From Leptospira tipperaryensis (lineage in GTDB: Bacteria; Spirochaetota; Leptospiria; Leptospirales; Leptospiraceae): 64,000 bases of DNA. Location of the stretch: positions 1 to 64,000 of the forward strand of contig NZ_CP015218.1 in the NCBI RefSeq assembly GCF_001729245.1. Direction: 5' to 3'. Below the pieces are notes generated by a model, which saw nothing but the letters and a program-made list of their open reading frames with translations, made no database searches and was not told where the DNA came from. Below, one piece after another: positions 12,772 through 24,004 of this stretch (its first letter is position 1; every line of letters begins with the position of its first letter). Both the position numbers and the translations under genes were made by a program.

Positions 12772-14092
12772 GTCAGCATCAAACGTCTTTATCCGCAAAT
12801 TCTTGGAAAGGAAAAACTTCGGAAGAACTTTTTGAAAGAGCAAAAAAGGTTTCTCCCGGAGGAGTTCATTCTCCCGTTCGTTCCTTTCGTTCCGTCGGAG
12901 GAACTCCCGTCTTCTTCGCTTCCGCAAACGGAGCTACGTTAACCGACATCTCCGGAAAAGAATACATCGACTATTGTCTCAGTTTTGGTCCTCTGATTCT
13001 TGGGCATCGGGATCCGGAAGTCGAAGAAGTCGTTCGCGAAACCGCCGGCCTCGCCTGGAGTTTTGGTGCAACCGAACCCTATTCTCTCGAACTCGCCGAA
13101 TTTATCACGAGTCAAATCCCTTGGGCCGAAAAGGTTCGTTTTGTAAACTCGGGAACCGAGGCCGTAATGAGCGCGTTACGCGTCGCTCGCGCCGCAACCG
13201 GGAGAGAAAAGATTCTCAAGTTTGACGGATGTTATCACGGTCATTTGGACGCTCTTCTTGTAAAGGCGGGTTCGGGTCTTGCGGGAGAATCCTCTTCCGA
13301 TAGCGCGGGAATTTCAGCTTATGCGATCGCAAACACTCTCGTTCTTCCTCTCGACGACGAAAAAAACGTGGAAGCCTTGTTCGCCAAAGAAGGAAAGGAC
13401 ATCGCCGCGCTGATCATCGAACCGCTTCCCGCCAACTACGGACTTCTGATCCAAAGAAAAGAATTTATTTTGAAGATTGTGGAGATTGCAAAAAAACACG
13501 GAACGTTAGTCGTCTTTGACGAAGTGATTTCGGGTTTTAGGACCGGATTTCAGGGAATGGCCGGTCTTCTTGGAATCAAACCGGATCTCGTAACTTATGG
13601 AAAGATCATCGGTGGAGGTTTTCCGGTCGGATGTTACGCCGGAAGAAACGACCTTATGGATCTCGTCGCGCCTGCGGGTCCGGTCTATCAAGCCGGAACC
13701 TTGAGCGCGAGTCCTTTTGGAATGAGGGCGGGTTTGGCGACTTTGCAAAAAGCTCAAAGAGAAAACGTCTATTCCATTCTTGAAAAAAGAACAAAAACAT
13801 TCACCGAAGAAATGGTAAACATTCTCAACGGGAGCGGGCTGGGAGAATGGGAAGCGGTAGCGCATTCTTCTCTGTTCTGGTTTCATAAAAAAACGTCGGA
13901 GCCGATCCGCACGATCGAAAAAATTCCGGAAGGTCATAAGGAAGGTTTTGCAAAAGTATTTCACGCTTTGCTAAAGAACGGAATCTACCTCGCGCCTTCG
14001 GGATACGAGGTCGGATTTCTTTCCTTTGCACACACGGATGCGGTGATTTCAAAAACTCTGGAGACGGCCAACAAAGCTCTGAAAAATCTCTG

Positions 14093-14093
<1 letters not shown>
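12768..14093 (+). CDS. hemL: Glutamate-1-semialdehyde 2,1-aminomutase HemL
   Basis: This 441-residue PLP enzyme converts glutamate-1-semialdehyde to 5-aminolaevulinate. It shows the HemL opening [12 protein letters not shown], the [14 protein letters not shown] phosphate-binding segment, [10 protein letters not shown], and the PLP lysine (Lys279) in [11 protein letters not shown]. The start at 12768 has a strong AGGAAAGGAG upstream. Its stop TGA overlaps the ATG of the kinase gene, so hemL and the regulator pair are translationally linked. Confidence 0.97.
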
Positions 14094-15685
<1,592 letters not shown>

Positions 15686-15696
<11 letters not shown>

Positions 15697-16708
15697 ACGA
15701 TATTTAAACGCGTTGCAAGGGATTGCACAAAAAATTCCGCCCGTATGGATGATGAGGCAGGCGGGGCGTTATCACAAACACTACCAAGCCCTTCGGCAAA
15801 AACATTCTTTCGAAGAACTCTGTAAAATTCCGGAACTCGCCGCGGAAGTCGCCTTCGGGCCCGTAGACGAATTTGATTTCGACGTAGCGATTCTTTTTTC
15901 CGATATCCTCTTCCCTCTGGAAGCGTTAGGGATGGGATTAAAATACACCGATGCCGGACCCGAACTCGGTTTTGCGATTCGATCCAAAGAAGATCTCGCG
16001 AAGTTAAAGTCAGTAAAGGATTCCATTTCCTTTATGCAATTTCAAAAGGACGCGATGAAATTGACTCGGGAAAGAATTCCAAAAGAAAAATCTCTGATCG
16101 GCTTCGTGGGCGGTCCTTGGACTTTGTTTACATACGCGGTCGCGGGAAAACACGAGGGCAACCTTTCACTTCCGAAGACATTGACGAATGTCAGGAAAGA
16201 ATTCTTAGAAGAGATCGTCCAATTCTTAAAGGCAAACATCGCCTTACAATTGGAGGGCGGGGCAGACTTGATCATGATTTTTGATACCGCCGGCGGAGAT
16301 CTTTCACCGGCGCTTTTTGAGGAGATCGTGGTTCCCGGAGTAAAAAGTCTCGCCGATGCCTTTCCGGGAAAGGTCGGATATTATAGCAGGGGAACCGCTT
16401 CTCCGCACTTTCAGAGCGTACAAAGAATTTCTTCTCTTGCGGGTTACGGACTCGATCATCGATGGGATCTTCGAGACGTTTTTAAAACCGAAAAAAGAAT
16501 GATCCAAGGAAACTTTGATCAGGCGTTATTGTTTATGGAAAGAGAAGAATTTAAGAAAACTCTAATAGACTATTTGAAACCGTTCCAAGATCTGGCTCCG
16601 TCGGAAAGGGTCGGTTGGGTCTGCGGACTCGGTCACGGCGTAATGCCTAAAACGCCAGAAGACAACGTAAAAACATTCGTAGAAACAGTGAGAGAAACAT
16701 TCCGATGA
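15686..16708 (+). CDS. hemE: Uroporphyrinogen decarboxylase HemE
   Basis: This 340-residue enzyme removes four carboxyls from uroporphyrinogen III to give coproporphyrinogen III. The N-terminal signature PVWMMRQAGRYHKHY (Arg and Gln of the active site), the AILFSDILFPLEALG segment (active-site Asp) and FVGGPWTLFTYA are all present, as is GLGHGVMPKTPEDN at the C-terminus. Length is typical. It overlaps hemR (11 bp) and hemN (4 bp). Confidence 0.97.
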
Positions 16709-18054
16709 CTACAGCAAAAGATTTGATCGCAAAATACGACATACCCGCTCCGCGTTATACGAGTTATCCGACGGTCCCGTATTGGTCTGAAAATCCGACA
16801 ACTGAAGAATGGTTGGACAAGGTGAGAAATCGCCTGAGTCCGGAAGATTCTTCGTTATCCTTGTATCTTCATATTCCTTTTTGTGAAACGTTATGCTCCT
16901 TTTGCGGATGTAATACTTCGATCACAAAAAATCACGCCGTGGAAGACCCGTATATTCAATCTCTACTCGAAGAATTTGAAAACTACGTCGTCGCCGTTCC
17001 TGAAATCGGACAAAGGGAATTAAAAGAACTGCATCTAGGCGGAGGAAGCCCGACTTATCTTTCCGAGAAAAACATAGAATTCTTATTAGATTCTATGTTA
17101 AAAAAAATGAATGTATCTTCAAAACCTGATTTTTCACTCGAAGTGGATCCGAGAAGAACGAGAGAGACACAACTCAAGATTCTTCATGATTTTGGTTTTA
17201 GAAGAATCAGTCTCGGAGTGCAGGATTTTGATCCCGAGGTGCAAAGGCTCATCAATCGTACACAACCGTTTGAAATGACGGAAAGAATCACCGACGTTTC
17301 CAGAAACATAGGATTTAGTTCCGTGAACTTCGATCTTATCTACGGCTTGCCAAAACAAACCTTGGATAGTATGAAACGAACTGTTGAAAAAACTCTCGAG
17401 TTGCGTCCCGATCGAATCGCATTCTATAGTTACGCTCACGTCCCTTGGATCAAAGCGGCACAGAGGCTTTTTACCGAAGCCGACCTTCCTTCCGGTCCTG
17501 AAAAAAGGGAACTCTATGAGGTCTCAAGAGAGATGTTTCTGGAAGCGGGTTATCATGAAATCGGCATGGATCATTTTGCTCTGGAAACGGATTCTCTCTC
17601 TACGGCGGCGAAGAATGGAACTTTGCACCGAAATTTTATGGGATATACAACAAAAACTACGGAAATGCTCTTGGGACTCGGAGTTTCTGCAATTTCCGAC
17701 AGTTGGGATTGTTTTCATCAGAATGAGAAGATCGTAAAAAAATATCAGAAGCACATTCAAGAAAACAAGTTCGCTACACTCAGGGGACATAAACTCGATA
17801 CGGAAGATCTGACTCAGAGAGCCTTGATCTTACAACTTTCTACAACGGGTAAGGTTCGAGTACCGGATCAAATTTTGCAGGATGTGCGACTCTATTTGGC
17901 TTCTATGGAAGACGATACTCTTATTAGATGGGAGGGAAATCTCCTTTCTTTGACTGAAAAGGGCTGGCCTTTTCTTAGAAACGCTTGTACGGGACTGGAT
18001 CTTCGGTTAAGAAGAAAAAGTCCGGAATCGCGGGTTTTTTCAAGAGCCATCTAA
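16705..18054 (+). CDS. hemN: Oxygen-independent coproporphyrinogen III dehydrogenase HemN
   Basis: A 449-residue radical-SAM enzyme. The [4Fe-4S]/SAM site CETLCSFCGC has Cys60, Cys64 and Cys67, with the HemN-specific extra Cys69. Other motifs are HLGGGSPTYLS and DLIYGLPKQT. It makes protoporphyrinogen IX from coproporphyrinogen III without oxygen. The YSYAHVPWIK and MDHFALETD segments support true HemN rather than HemW. No oxygen-dependent hemF is seen in the window. Confidence 0.96.
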   Translation: MTTAKDLIAKYDIPAPRYTSYPTVPYWSENPTTEEWLDKVRNRLSPEDSSLSLYLHIPFCETLCSFCGCNTSITKNHAVEDPYIQSLLEEFENYVVAVPEIGQRELKELHLGGGSPTYLSEKNIEFLLDSMLKKMNVSSKPDFSLEVDPRRTRETQLKILHDFGFRRISLGVQDFDPEVQRLINRTQPFEMTERITDVSRNIGFSSVNFDLIYGLPKQTLDSMKRTVEKTLELRPDRIAFYSYAHVPWIKAAQRLFTEADLPSGPEKRELYEVSREMFLEAGYHEIGMDHFALETDSLSTAAKNGTLHRNFMGYTTKTTEMLLGLGVSAISDSWDCFHQNEKIVKKYQKHIQENKFATLRGHKLDTEDLTQRALILQLSTTGKVRVPDQILQDVRLYLASMEDDTLIRWEGNLLSLTEKGWPFLRNACTGLDLRLRRKSPESRVFSRAI

Positions 18055-18164
18055 GAATCGATCGAATTTCAGTCAAAAAGTCGTCCAATAAATTATTGAT
18101 AAGGAAGGACGACTCGTTCATTCTTGAAGTTCGAGTCGGTTTCGTTCGGGGAAGGCCCGTTTTG

Positions 18165-19124
18165 ATGCAATTATTGAAAAAATTTTATCTGATTCTATTC
18201 AGTCTATTCTTACTTCCCTTCTCTCTTTTTGCCGAGACGGTTCTTTTACACGAAGGAGGCTCTTTTCGTGGAAAGGTCGTCACTCAAAATCAGAAAACGA
18301 TCACTCTTCAGACAAAGGAAGGGAAACGAGTCGTAGCCAAAAAAGAAATCCTGAAAGTAATCTATAAGGATATCGACGAAGAAGAGGAAGAAAGAATCCG
18401 AAACGCCGAAGTCAAAAGATTGGAAGATGAAAAACTTTCCAAACAAAGAAACTTAGATCTTAAAAAACAAAAGGAAGAGGAAGAACGTCTTCGTAAAGAA
18501 AAAGAAGCGGATGAAAAAAATCAAAAACCTCTTCCTCCAGCACCTCCGCCTAAACCCGCAGTGTCAAAAGCGGGAGCGCTCGGAAGGTCCGCAATTCTTC
18601 CCGGTTGGGGACAATGGGCGAGCGGAAGAAAGTTCGCCGCGGTTATCTACCCTACTCTCTTTTTAGCCGCGGGTTATGCGGTATATGAGAACAATCGAAA
18701 ATATCACGTCGCAAGAAAAGACTATGAGAGTTACGGAAATCCATATTCAAACGAAGCGATCGCCTTATCGGCGTTAGGAGTTTATAACCCGACTCTTCCT
18801 CCGGTGATTACCGATCCTTTGACCCTCTATCTCTATAACGAAACTTCGAGCAATCAGTATCAAAATCGAAGAGAAGCGGTCGATAAGGCCTATAAGAATT
18901 TGCAGACGAGCATCGGTGTGTTAGCCGGAATTTATCTGATCAACTTGGCGGACGCTTTTATCTTTGGAGGTGCGGTTTCTTCTTCCGTGGGAATCTCCGA
19001 CGGATCAAGCAAAGGTGTGATGTTCGATTTTAACCCGATGGCAAACTCCGGAACTACGATGGGTGGAACCTCGTCCACTTCTTGGGAATCCAAATATACC
19101 TTCGGTTACAGATATAACTTTTAG
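18165..19124 (+). CDS. Exported protein with Lys/Glu-rich coiled coil, in haem operon
   Basis: A 319-residue protein from ATG 18165 with a signal peptide (about 1-23, ending LFAE). Residues about 25-60 resemble a small beta domain, about 65-125 are a charged Lys/Glu coiled coil, then PLPPAPPPKP, then a DUF5683-like membrane region (ILPGWGQWASGRK followed by a hydrophobic stretch) and a second hydrophobic segment near residue 250. Function unknown. It lies between hemN and hemG on the same strand, 110 bp after hemN, so it may share their transcript. The same frame is open further upstream over the hemN end, but the signal peptide fixes the start. Confidence 0.8.
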   Translation: MQLLKKFYLILFSLFLLPFSLFAETVLLHEGGSFRGKVVTQNQKTITLQTKEGKRVVAKKEILKVIYKDIDEEEEERIRNAEVKRLEDEKLSKQRNLDLKKQKEEEERLRKEKEADEKNQKPLPPAPPPKPAVSKAGALGRSAILPGWGQWASGRKFAAVIYPTLFLAAGYAVYENNRKYHVARKDYESYGNPYSNEAIALSALGVYNPTLPPVITDPLTLYLYNETSSNQYQNRREAVDKAYKNLQTSIGVLAGIYLINLADAFIFGGAVSSSVGISDGSSKGVMFDFNPMANSGTTMGGTSSTSWESKYTFGYRYNF

Positions 19125-19184
19125 TTCGTTCCTAACTCTTAATCGCTGACATACTTTAGGTCGAGACTCGATAAAGTTTCCCTA

Positions 19185-19218
19185 AATCCAAAGATTGCTG
19201 ATTTACAATCTTTGGATT
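19185..19218 (+). terminator. Strong hairpin between exported protein and hemG
   Basis: A perfect 13-bp inverted repeat has arms AATCCAAAGATTG (19185-19197) and CAATCTTTGGATT (19206-19218) and an 8-base loop. No clear U-tract follows. It covers the first possible hemG start (TTG 19212), so it could act as an attenuator or translation-control element as easily as a terminator. Confidence 0.55.
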
Positions 19219-20513
19219 CTTATAAAAATAGATCCGTGGCGTCACAACAACCGGATCATATCATCATCGGAGCCGGGTTTACCGGGCTTCTGCATGCAAC
19301 CCTTTCCGTTCAGAAAGGAGAATCCGTTTTTATCTATGAAAAAAGAAATCGTTTCGGCGGCTTGATTCAATCCGTTCAAACTCCTTTCGGGCTCGTGGAA
19401 ACCGCCGCTAACGGAATCTTAAATTCTTATCGTCTGGAAGCATTGGCCGCCACCCTCGGCTTAGAAATCATACCTACCCAGAAAATTTCCAAAAAAAGAT
19501 ATATCTGGAAAGACGGGGTTCCCAAAAGGATTCCTCTTTCTTTCTGGGGCGGCTTACGCGCGTTATACGGAGTGTTGAGAATTCCATCCGGATTTCAGAG
19601 GGACGAATCCGTATATCACTGGGGAATGAGGGTTCTCGGAGAAGACGCTGTCAAAAGTGTATTAGAACCCGGACTTTCCGGAGTGTATGCGGGCGATCTG
19701 AAAAATATGTCAGCCGAACTCGTTTTAGGAAGATTTATCCGTTCAAACGAACCTCTCTGGAAAAATTTGAGAAGTATGATGGAGAAAAAAAAATCGGAAC
19801 CTAAGGTGCCGAAACAACGCAAAGGTACGGTCAGCTTCCGAGGCGGTCTCGGAGAATTGTTAAGCGCAATGGAGACAAAGATAAAGTCGTCTCCGAATAC
19901 GAAGTTGATCTATTCGGAAGAAGCTCCTTCTTTTTCAGCTCTGAAAAAAAAATATCCGAAAGCAAAAATCACTCTTGCCTGCGGTTTGGAATCTTCTTTA
20001 AAAATTCTTTCTTCAAGTCTTCCGGCTTTTAAGAGATATGAAAAGGTCTGTAGGACGTTAGGCGTCGTAACCGCGACCAGATTTGGAAACGAACCTCTTC
20101 TCGGTCAAAAGACCGGCTTTGGAATTCTTTTTCCTCCGGGCTCCGGCTTTCGCGCCCGAGGTGTACTTTTAAATTCGTCGATTTTTCCGGGAAGGGTTTC
20201 CAAAGGAAATTTTTCCGAAACGTTTATCTTTGGCGGCGCCTTGGACACGGAAATTTCAAAACTAAAAGAGAATGAGATCGTTTCGATCTTAGAAGAAGAT
20301 AGAAAAAAAATCACAACTCAGAAAGACGATCCGATCAATCACTACGTAACGATTTGGAAATCCGCTCTTCCCGTGTATGATTCCGCGCTTCTTGAGTTCA
20401 ATAAAGAATTGGACCGCAGTCTTCCGGAAGGGGTTTTTGTCGAAGGAAATTTTAGATACGGGATCGGGCTGAGTTCCATTTTAGAAAGAGCCTGGAACGT
20501 TATGCGCTCTTGA
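19212..20513 (+). CDS. hemG: Protoporphyrinogen oxidase HemG/HemY-type (FAD)
   Basis: A 433-residue flavoprotein of the FAD-dependent protoporphyrinogen oxidase family, oxidising protoporphyrinogen IX to protoporphyrin IX. The FAD-binding DHIIIGAGFTGLLHA and the following FGGLIQSV fit the family, as does the C-terminal EGNFRYGIGLSSIL. The start is uncertain: TTG 19212 sits inside a stable hairpin, and GTG 19236 (MASQQPDHII) is an alternative that removes eight residues. Neither has a clear ribosome site. The gene converges with hemH. Confidence 0.9.
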   Translation: MDSYKNRSVASQQPDHIIIGAGFTGLLHATLSVQKGESVFIYEKRNRFGGLIQSVQTPFGLVETAANGILNSYRLEALAATLGLEIIPTQKISKKRYIWKDGVPKRIPLSFWGGLRALYGVLRIPSGFQRDESVYHWGMRVLGEDAVKSVLEPGLSGVYAGDLKNMSAELVLGRFIRSNEPLWKNLRSMMEKKKSEPKVPKQRKGTVSFRGGLGELLSAMETKIKSSPNTKLIYSEEAPSFSALKKKYPKAKITLACGLESSLKILSSSLPAFKRYEKVCRTLGVVTATRFGNEPLLGQKTGFGILFPPGSGFRARGVLLNSSIFPGRVSKGNFSETFIFGGALDTEISKLKENEIVSILEEDRKKITTQKDDPINHYVTIWKSALPVYDSALLEFNKELDRSLPEGVFVEGNFRYGIGLSSILERAWNVMRS

Positions 20514-20554
20514 ACTCTTCTCGGATTTGTTTGCAAAAATCTTTTTAAAAAAGT

Positions 20555-20579
20555 AAAAACGAACGTGATGTCCGTTTTT
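20555..20579. terminator. Bidirectional terminator between hemG and hemH
   Basis: Arms AAAAACGAAC (20555-20564) and GTCCGTTTTT (20570-20579) pair with one mismatch around a 5-base loop. A/T tails on both sides let it serve both convergent genes. Confidence 0.65.
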
Positions 20580-20650
20580 AATCAAGTTTGATGACTGCTT
20601 TTAAGCCCGTTCGATTGTATTTCCCGGTTTAAACCAAGAAATATTCTAAA

Positions 20651-21766
20651 TTAACTTTTATTTTGAGAGAGAGGGCACTCGCCGGTTTTCGGTTTGTGTC
20701 CGCCCAACGTTTTACAAAGACATTCACTTTTAGATGCGCGAGTCGATTCTAAACTGATCTCAGCCATGGCTTCGATAAACTTCGGATAGATCCCAGGTGC
20801 CGGAATTCGATAATAGTCAGAGATTCCGCTTTTGTGAGCGACTTCTTTGAGTTGCTCCCCGATTTCTTCGAGGGTTTCGAGATGATCGCTGACGAAGCTG
20901 ATCGGATAGACGGCTATTCTTTTGATTCCTTTTTTTCCGAGCTCTTCCAACTTCGTGATGGTATTTGGTTCCGTCCATTTGGAAGGCCCTACCCTACTCT
21001 GAAAAGAGATATGGAATTCTCCCTTGAATCCTTTTTCTCTGAGCAATGCCGTCAAATTTTTGACGTTGGTTTCGATTTCTTCTCTGTATCTGTCTCCCTT
21101 TTGGATGAGTCGGATCGGGATTCCATGCGCGCTAAAAACCAGATCTATGTTTTCCCAATCGGAGATTTTTTGAAAAGATTCGGAATGTAAGAATATCTTT
21201 TTATCCAGTGTGCCTTGAAAAAATTCTAAGATCAGATCTCGAATCGATTTCAGATAAGGGAGGGCAGAATGAAACGGAGGAACCCAACCTTCAAAACCGA
21301 CCGGGCATGTGAGCGTTGTCTTTTCCACGAGCTTAGCCGTGCTCAGAACCGTTGATCTTGAAAAATGAGGAAACAATGGAAGAAGAATATTATTCTTAGA
21401 CGGGCTTAGGGCTTCTTTACTCAGCTCTCGAATATCCGGATAACCGCAGGCCATCGTGATCTCTCCGTCCCATTCTTCTCCCGTAAGTTTTGTAAGGGCC
21501 TTTGCGATCGCTTGTGCTTGTTTCTCGGTTTCGGAAACGATCGGAGATCCTCCTCCGAATCCCATCGACTCGTATGTCACGGCGACTTTTGGGGCTCTTT
21601 TTATGGCGATCCATCGTGCGAGTCTGATTCTGATAAACTCCGGGAGGGGGAGGTCGAATACCAACGGATCTTCAAAGAGATCGATTAGGAATTTTTCAAT
21701 TTCGGAAGTGTTGCGGGGTCCGCCTAAGTTGATTAGGAGAATTTTATTTTTCAATCCAGTTTCCAA
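20651..21766 (-). CDS. hemH: Ferrochelatase HemH
   Basis: A 371-residue ferrochelatase that inserts iron into protoporphyrin IX, the last haem step. It opens with KILLINLGGPRNTSEIEKFL, has the active-site SAHGIPIRLIQKGDRY, and FQSRVGPSKWTEP. The C-terminal tail has three cysteines (ECLCKTLGG, GECPLS), possibly a cluster or metal site. The start is probably TTG 21766, 6 bp after the stop of the upstream outer-membrane gene, so both are likely cotranscribed and separate from the main haem operon. Confidence 0.95.
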   Translation of the reverse strand: METGLKNKILLINLGGPRNTSEIEKFLIDLFEDPLVFDLPLPEFIRIRLARWIAIKRAPKVAVTYESMGFGGGSPIVSETEKQAQAIAKALTKLTGEEWDGEITMACGYPDIRELSKEALSPSKNNILLPLFPHFSRSTVLSTAKLVEKTTLTCPVGFEGWVPPFHSALPYLKSIRDLILEFFQGTLDKKIFLHSESFQKISDWENIDLVFSAHGIPIRLIQKGDRYREEIETNVKNLTALLREKGFKGEFHISFQSRVGPSKWTEPNTITKLEELGKKGIKRIAVYPISFVSDHLETLEEIGEQLKEVAHKSGISDYYRIPAPGIYPKFIEAMAEISLESTRASKSECLCKTLGGHKPKTGECPLSQNKS

Positions 21767-21772
21767 TAGAAT

Positions 21773-22882
21773 TTAGTAAAGATATCCGGTGATTGCGAGT
21801 TCGATGTTCCATTCTTTTAGGTTCATATAATTTTTATACTGCCCTAAATTTTGGGAAAGAATATCGTTATAGCTTAGACCCCCCTTTGTGACAAAATGCC
21901 CGTCTCCAAAAAGTCTGTGCTCGTTGAGTTTTAAAAAAATTAGATAATTTCCGAAAAGGCGTCCCGCGCTGAGGTTGAAGTCGAGCCCAAAACCGGATAC
22001 GTCTCCGATAAAATTGAGGGCTCTCTGATAGTGAAAATCTCGAAAGTGTCCGCTCCAAAAAACTCCGGAGAAAGAGGTTTCCAGAAACCAGCCGTCGTTT
22101 GAGTAACGATATCCGAGTCCCAATGGAAACTCGTATGTAGAATACGAAAGGCTTAAGCCGAGTCCGATCCGATTGAGAAAAACCGGATTGGAATCAAAAA
22201 ATTGAAAAACGTCGTAGAGGATGTATTTCATAAACGTGTATTGAAATCCTCCGGTAATAAAAAGCCCCTTCCCTTCTTTTCTCGCATCGGGATCGGAGTC
22301 TCCGAAGTATCTCCTCAAGATCAAAGAATGACGATCCTGTTTCATCGAAAGACGCCCTTTCCCATCCGCAAAATTCCGAGAACCTATAAACGTATAAGGA
22401 GTATCGTAGTATGAAAATTCTCTCGTCGAAATTTTGGTTCCGCGTTCTATCGTCGGATCGCCGAGAAAAAAGTCTTCGTCCCTCCCCTCCCCCGCGTTTA
22501 CATACCAACCGGTTGTCCTTCCTCCGTAGTTTGCTTCCCACTTTTTCCAGCGAAGAGTGAAACCTAACCCGGAGTAATTAAAATCCCTTTGATAAGTGAT
22601 TCTGGATCCGCCTTTAAGTCCGGAAAGGTTGGCGTATTTGGTTCCGGTCTCGAAAAGATTGTCTCCTCCGTTTCTCCCGGCCAATAGAGTGAACGAGGAT
22701 TGTTTGATCAGTTTTTGGAAAAACGATTCCTCGGCTGCGATCGGCATTTCTCTTTCTTGGATGATTCTTGGAGGTTGAACATCGGGTTTGGTCTCGTTCT
22801 GTGCGGAAAGAAATGTTGTAAATGAGATATGGATGATGATGAGCGGGAAGAATGTTCTGAATGACTGTTTTTTTATATTCAT
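21773..22882 (-). CDS. Predicted outer-membrane beta-barrel protein
   Basis: A 369-residue protein with a signal peptide (about 1-27, cleaved near FLSAQ). The mature part has many alternating aromatic/polar stretches such as SGLGFTLRWKKWEANYGGRTTGW and GLGLSLSYSTYEFPLGLGYRYS and ends in ...ITGYLY, typical of a beta barrel. It sits 6 bp before hemH on the same strand. Transport of porphyrin or haem is an attractive guess but rests only on position. No TonB box or plug domain was seen. Confidence 0.8.
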   Translation of the reverse strand: MNIKKQSFRTFFPLIIIHISFTTFLSAQNETKPDVQPPRIIQEREMPIAAEESFFQKLIKQSSFTLLAGRNGGDNLFETGTKYANLSGLKGGSRITYQRDFNYSGLGFTLRWKKWEANYGGRTTGWYVNAGEGRDEDFFLGDPTIERGTKISTREFSYYDTPYTFIGSRNFADGKGRLSMKQDRHSLILRRYFGDSDPDARKEGKGLFITGGFQYTFMKYILYDVFQFFDSNPVFLNRIGLGLSLSYSTYEFPLGLGYRYSNDGWFLETSFSGVFWSGHFRDFHYQRALNFIGDVSGFGLDFNLSAGRLFGNYLIFLKLNEHRLFGDGHFVTKGGLSYNDILSQNLGQYKNYMNLKEWNIELAITGYLY

Positions 22883-22917
22883 AAATAAATTTTTATTCGG
22901 CTGCGGACAAAGGTTTA

Positions 22918-22936
22918 GGGTGAAATCATTTCACCC
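22918..22936. repeat. parS-like palindrome upstream of parA2
   Basis: GGGTGAAATCATTTCACCC is a perfect palindrome with 9-bp arms around a central C. A near-identical site lies inside parB2 (24568-24588). It is 150 bp before parA2. It has the half-sites GTGAAA/TTTCAC of canonical parS but in outward order, so it would be a variant or a different operator. Confidence 0.6.
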
Positions 22937-23037
22937 CTTGTCGTTTTGATCCGGGAATCAAGGCAGAATAACCGCCCTACCCTACTCACGCAATTCAGTT
23001 TTTTAGGCGTTGTAAATCTATGAGACATAGTATTGAT

Positions 23038-23067
23038 TTGACAAAGTGCGACTGTTTAGACGATTCT
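23038..23067 (+). promoter_or_regulatory. Possible parA2 promoter
   Basis: TTGACA (23038-23043) is followed after about 18 bases by the weak -10 GATTCT (23062-23067), 20 bp before the parA2 ATG. GACATAG at 23024 resembles the heptamers in the candidate origin gap, and TTGACAAAGT also occurs there (1887-1896). Confidence 0.35.
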
Positions 23068-23086
23068 GATCTCAAGCGCCTTAACG

Positions 23087-24004
23087 ATGAGTTCCAAAGT
23101 TCTTACAACACGCCAGGTTTTAGACGAATATGAAATCTCTTCCGAAGAAGAGTTTTTATCCAAGGTCAAAGAATGGAAAATCCCTTCTTCCGGAAAAGGA
23201 AAATACGACCGAGAAGTGATCGAAAAATACTTTCAGAAGTCGGAGCAAGCGGTTTTTGAATCCGTTATCATCGCCGTTTCAAATCAAAAAGGCGGAGAAG
23301 GCAAAACTACGGTTTCGGTTTGTCTCGCGGAAGCGCTTTCTAAAACGGCTCCCGTGCTGCTCGTAGACTGGGACGCACAGGCAAACATTACTCAGTTGTT
23401 TTTTGGTTCCGTGGAAAGGTCAGTCTTTCACGCTCTCGGTTATAGAGGAGACGAACCCGTTCCAGTTCAAGATTTGATAGTGAAGTTGGCGGACGGCCTG
23501 GATCTTCTTCCTTCTTCGATCCATCTCGCAAATTTTACGACTCCGTATGAAAGGGATGATTTTGAACTTTTGAAGGACGCGCTCAAGCCGGTCCGTTCCA
23601 GTTATAAATATATAATCATAGATTGTCCTCCGTCGCTCGGTTTGATTCTTGAGAACGCGCTGATCGCCGCCGATCACGTTTTGATCCCGATTCAGACGAG
23701 AGCGTTCAGCGTTCAAGGATTGAAGGATCTTCATTCTACGATTTTAAAAATCAAAAAGAAGGCGAATCCGTCTCTGAATCTTTTAGGGGCAGTTCTCAAC
23801 CAGTATGAAGACGCGAGGGCTTTGGCCGGTCTCGCGGACGCGATTCGGAAATACTTCGGCGTTTTTGAAACCGTGATCTACAGAAGGGAATCGATTCCCC
23901 AGGCACAGGCAAAAAAAAAGCTGTTGGGAGAATACGACGGCAAGGCGATGCAGATGTTTTCCTCCCTTGCTGACGAATTGATAAAGAGGATTTCAAATGG
24001 CTAA
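23087..24004 (+). CDS. parA: ParA-family partition ATPase (second copy, with N-terminal extension)
   Basis: A 305-residue ATPase with KGGEGKTT at residues 68-75, VDWDAQAN at 94-101 and YIIIDCPPSLG around 174-184. Unlike the first ParA it carries about 60 extra N-terminal residues (TTRQVLDEYEI ... GKGKYDREVIEKYF) that look like a small MerR/excisionase-like DNA-binding domain, as found in plasmid type ParA proteins that repress their own operon. It overlaps parB2 by 8 bp. It may be a remnant of a captured plasmid or a second segregation system for this chromosome. Confidence 0.92.
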   Translation: MSSKVLTTRQVLDEYEISSEEEFLSKVKEWKIPSSGKGKYDREVIEKYFQKSEQAVFESVIIAVSNQKGGEGKTTVSVCLAEALSKTAPVLLVDWDAQANITQLFFGSVERSVFHALGYRGDEPVPVQDLIVKLADGLDLLPSSIHLANFTTPYERDDFELLKDALKPVRSSYKYIIIDCPPSLGLILENALIAADHVLIPIQTRAFSVQGLKDLHSTILKIKKKANPSLNLLGAVLNQYEDARALAGLADAIRKYFGVFETVIYRRESIPQAQAKKKLLGEYDGKAMQMFSSLADELIKRISNG

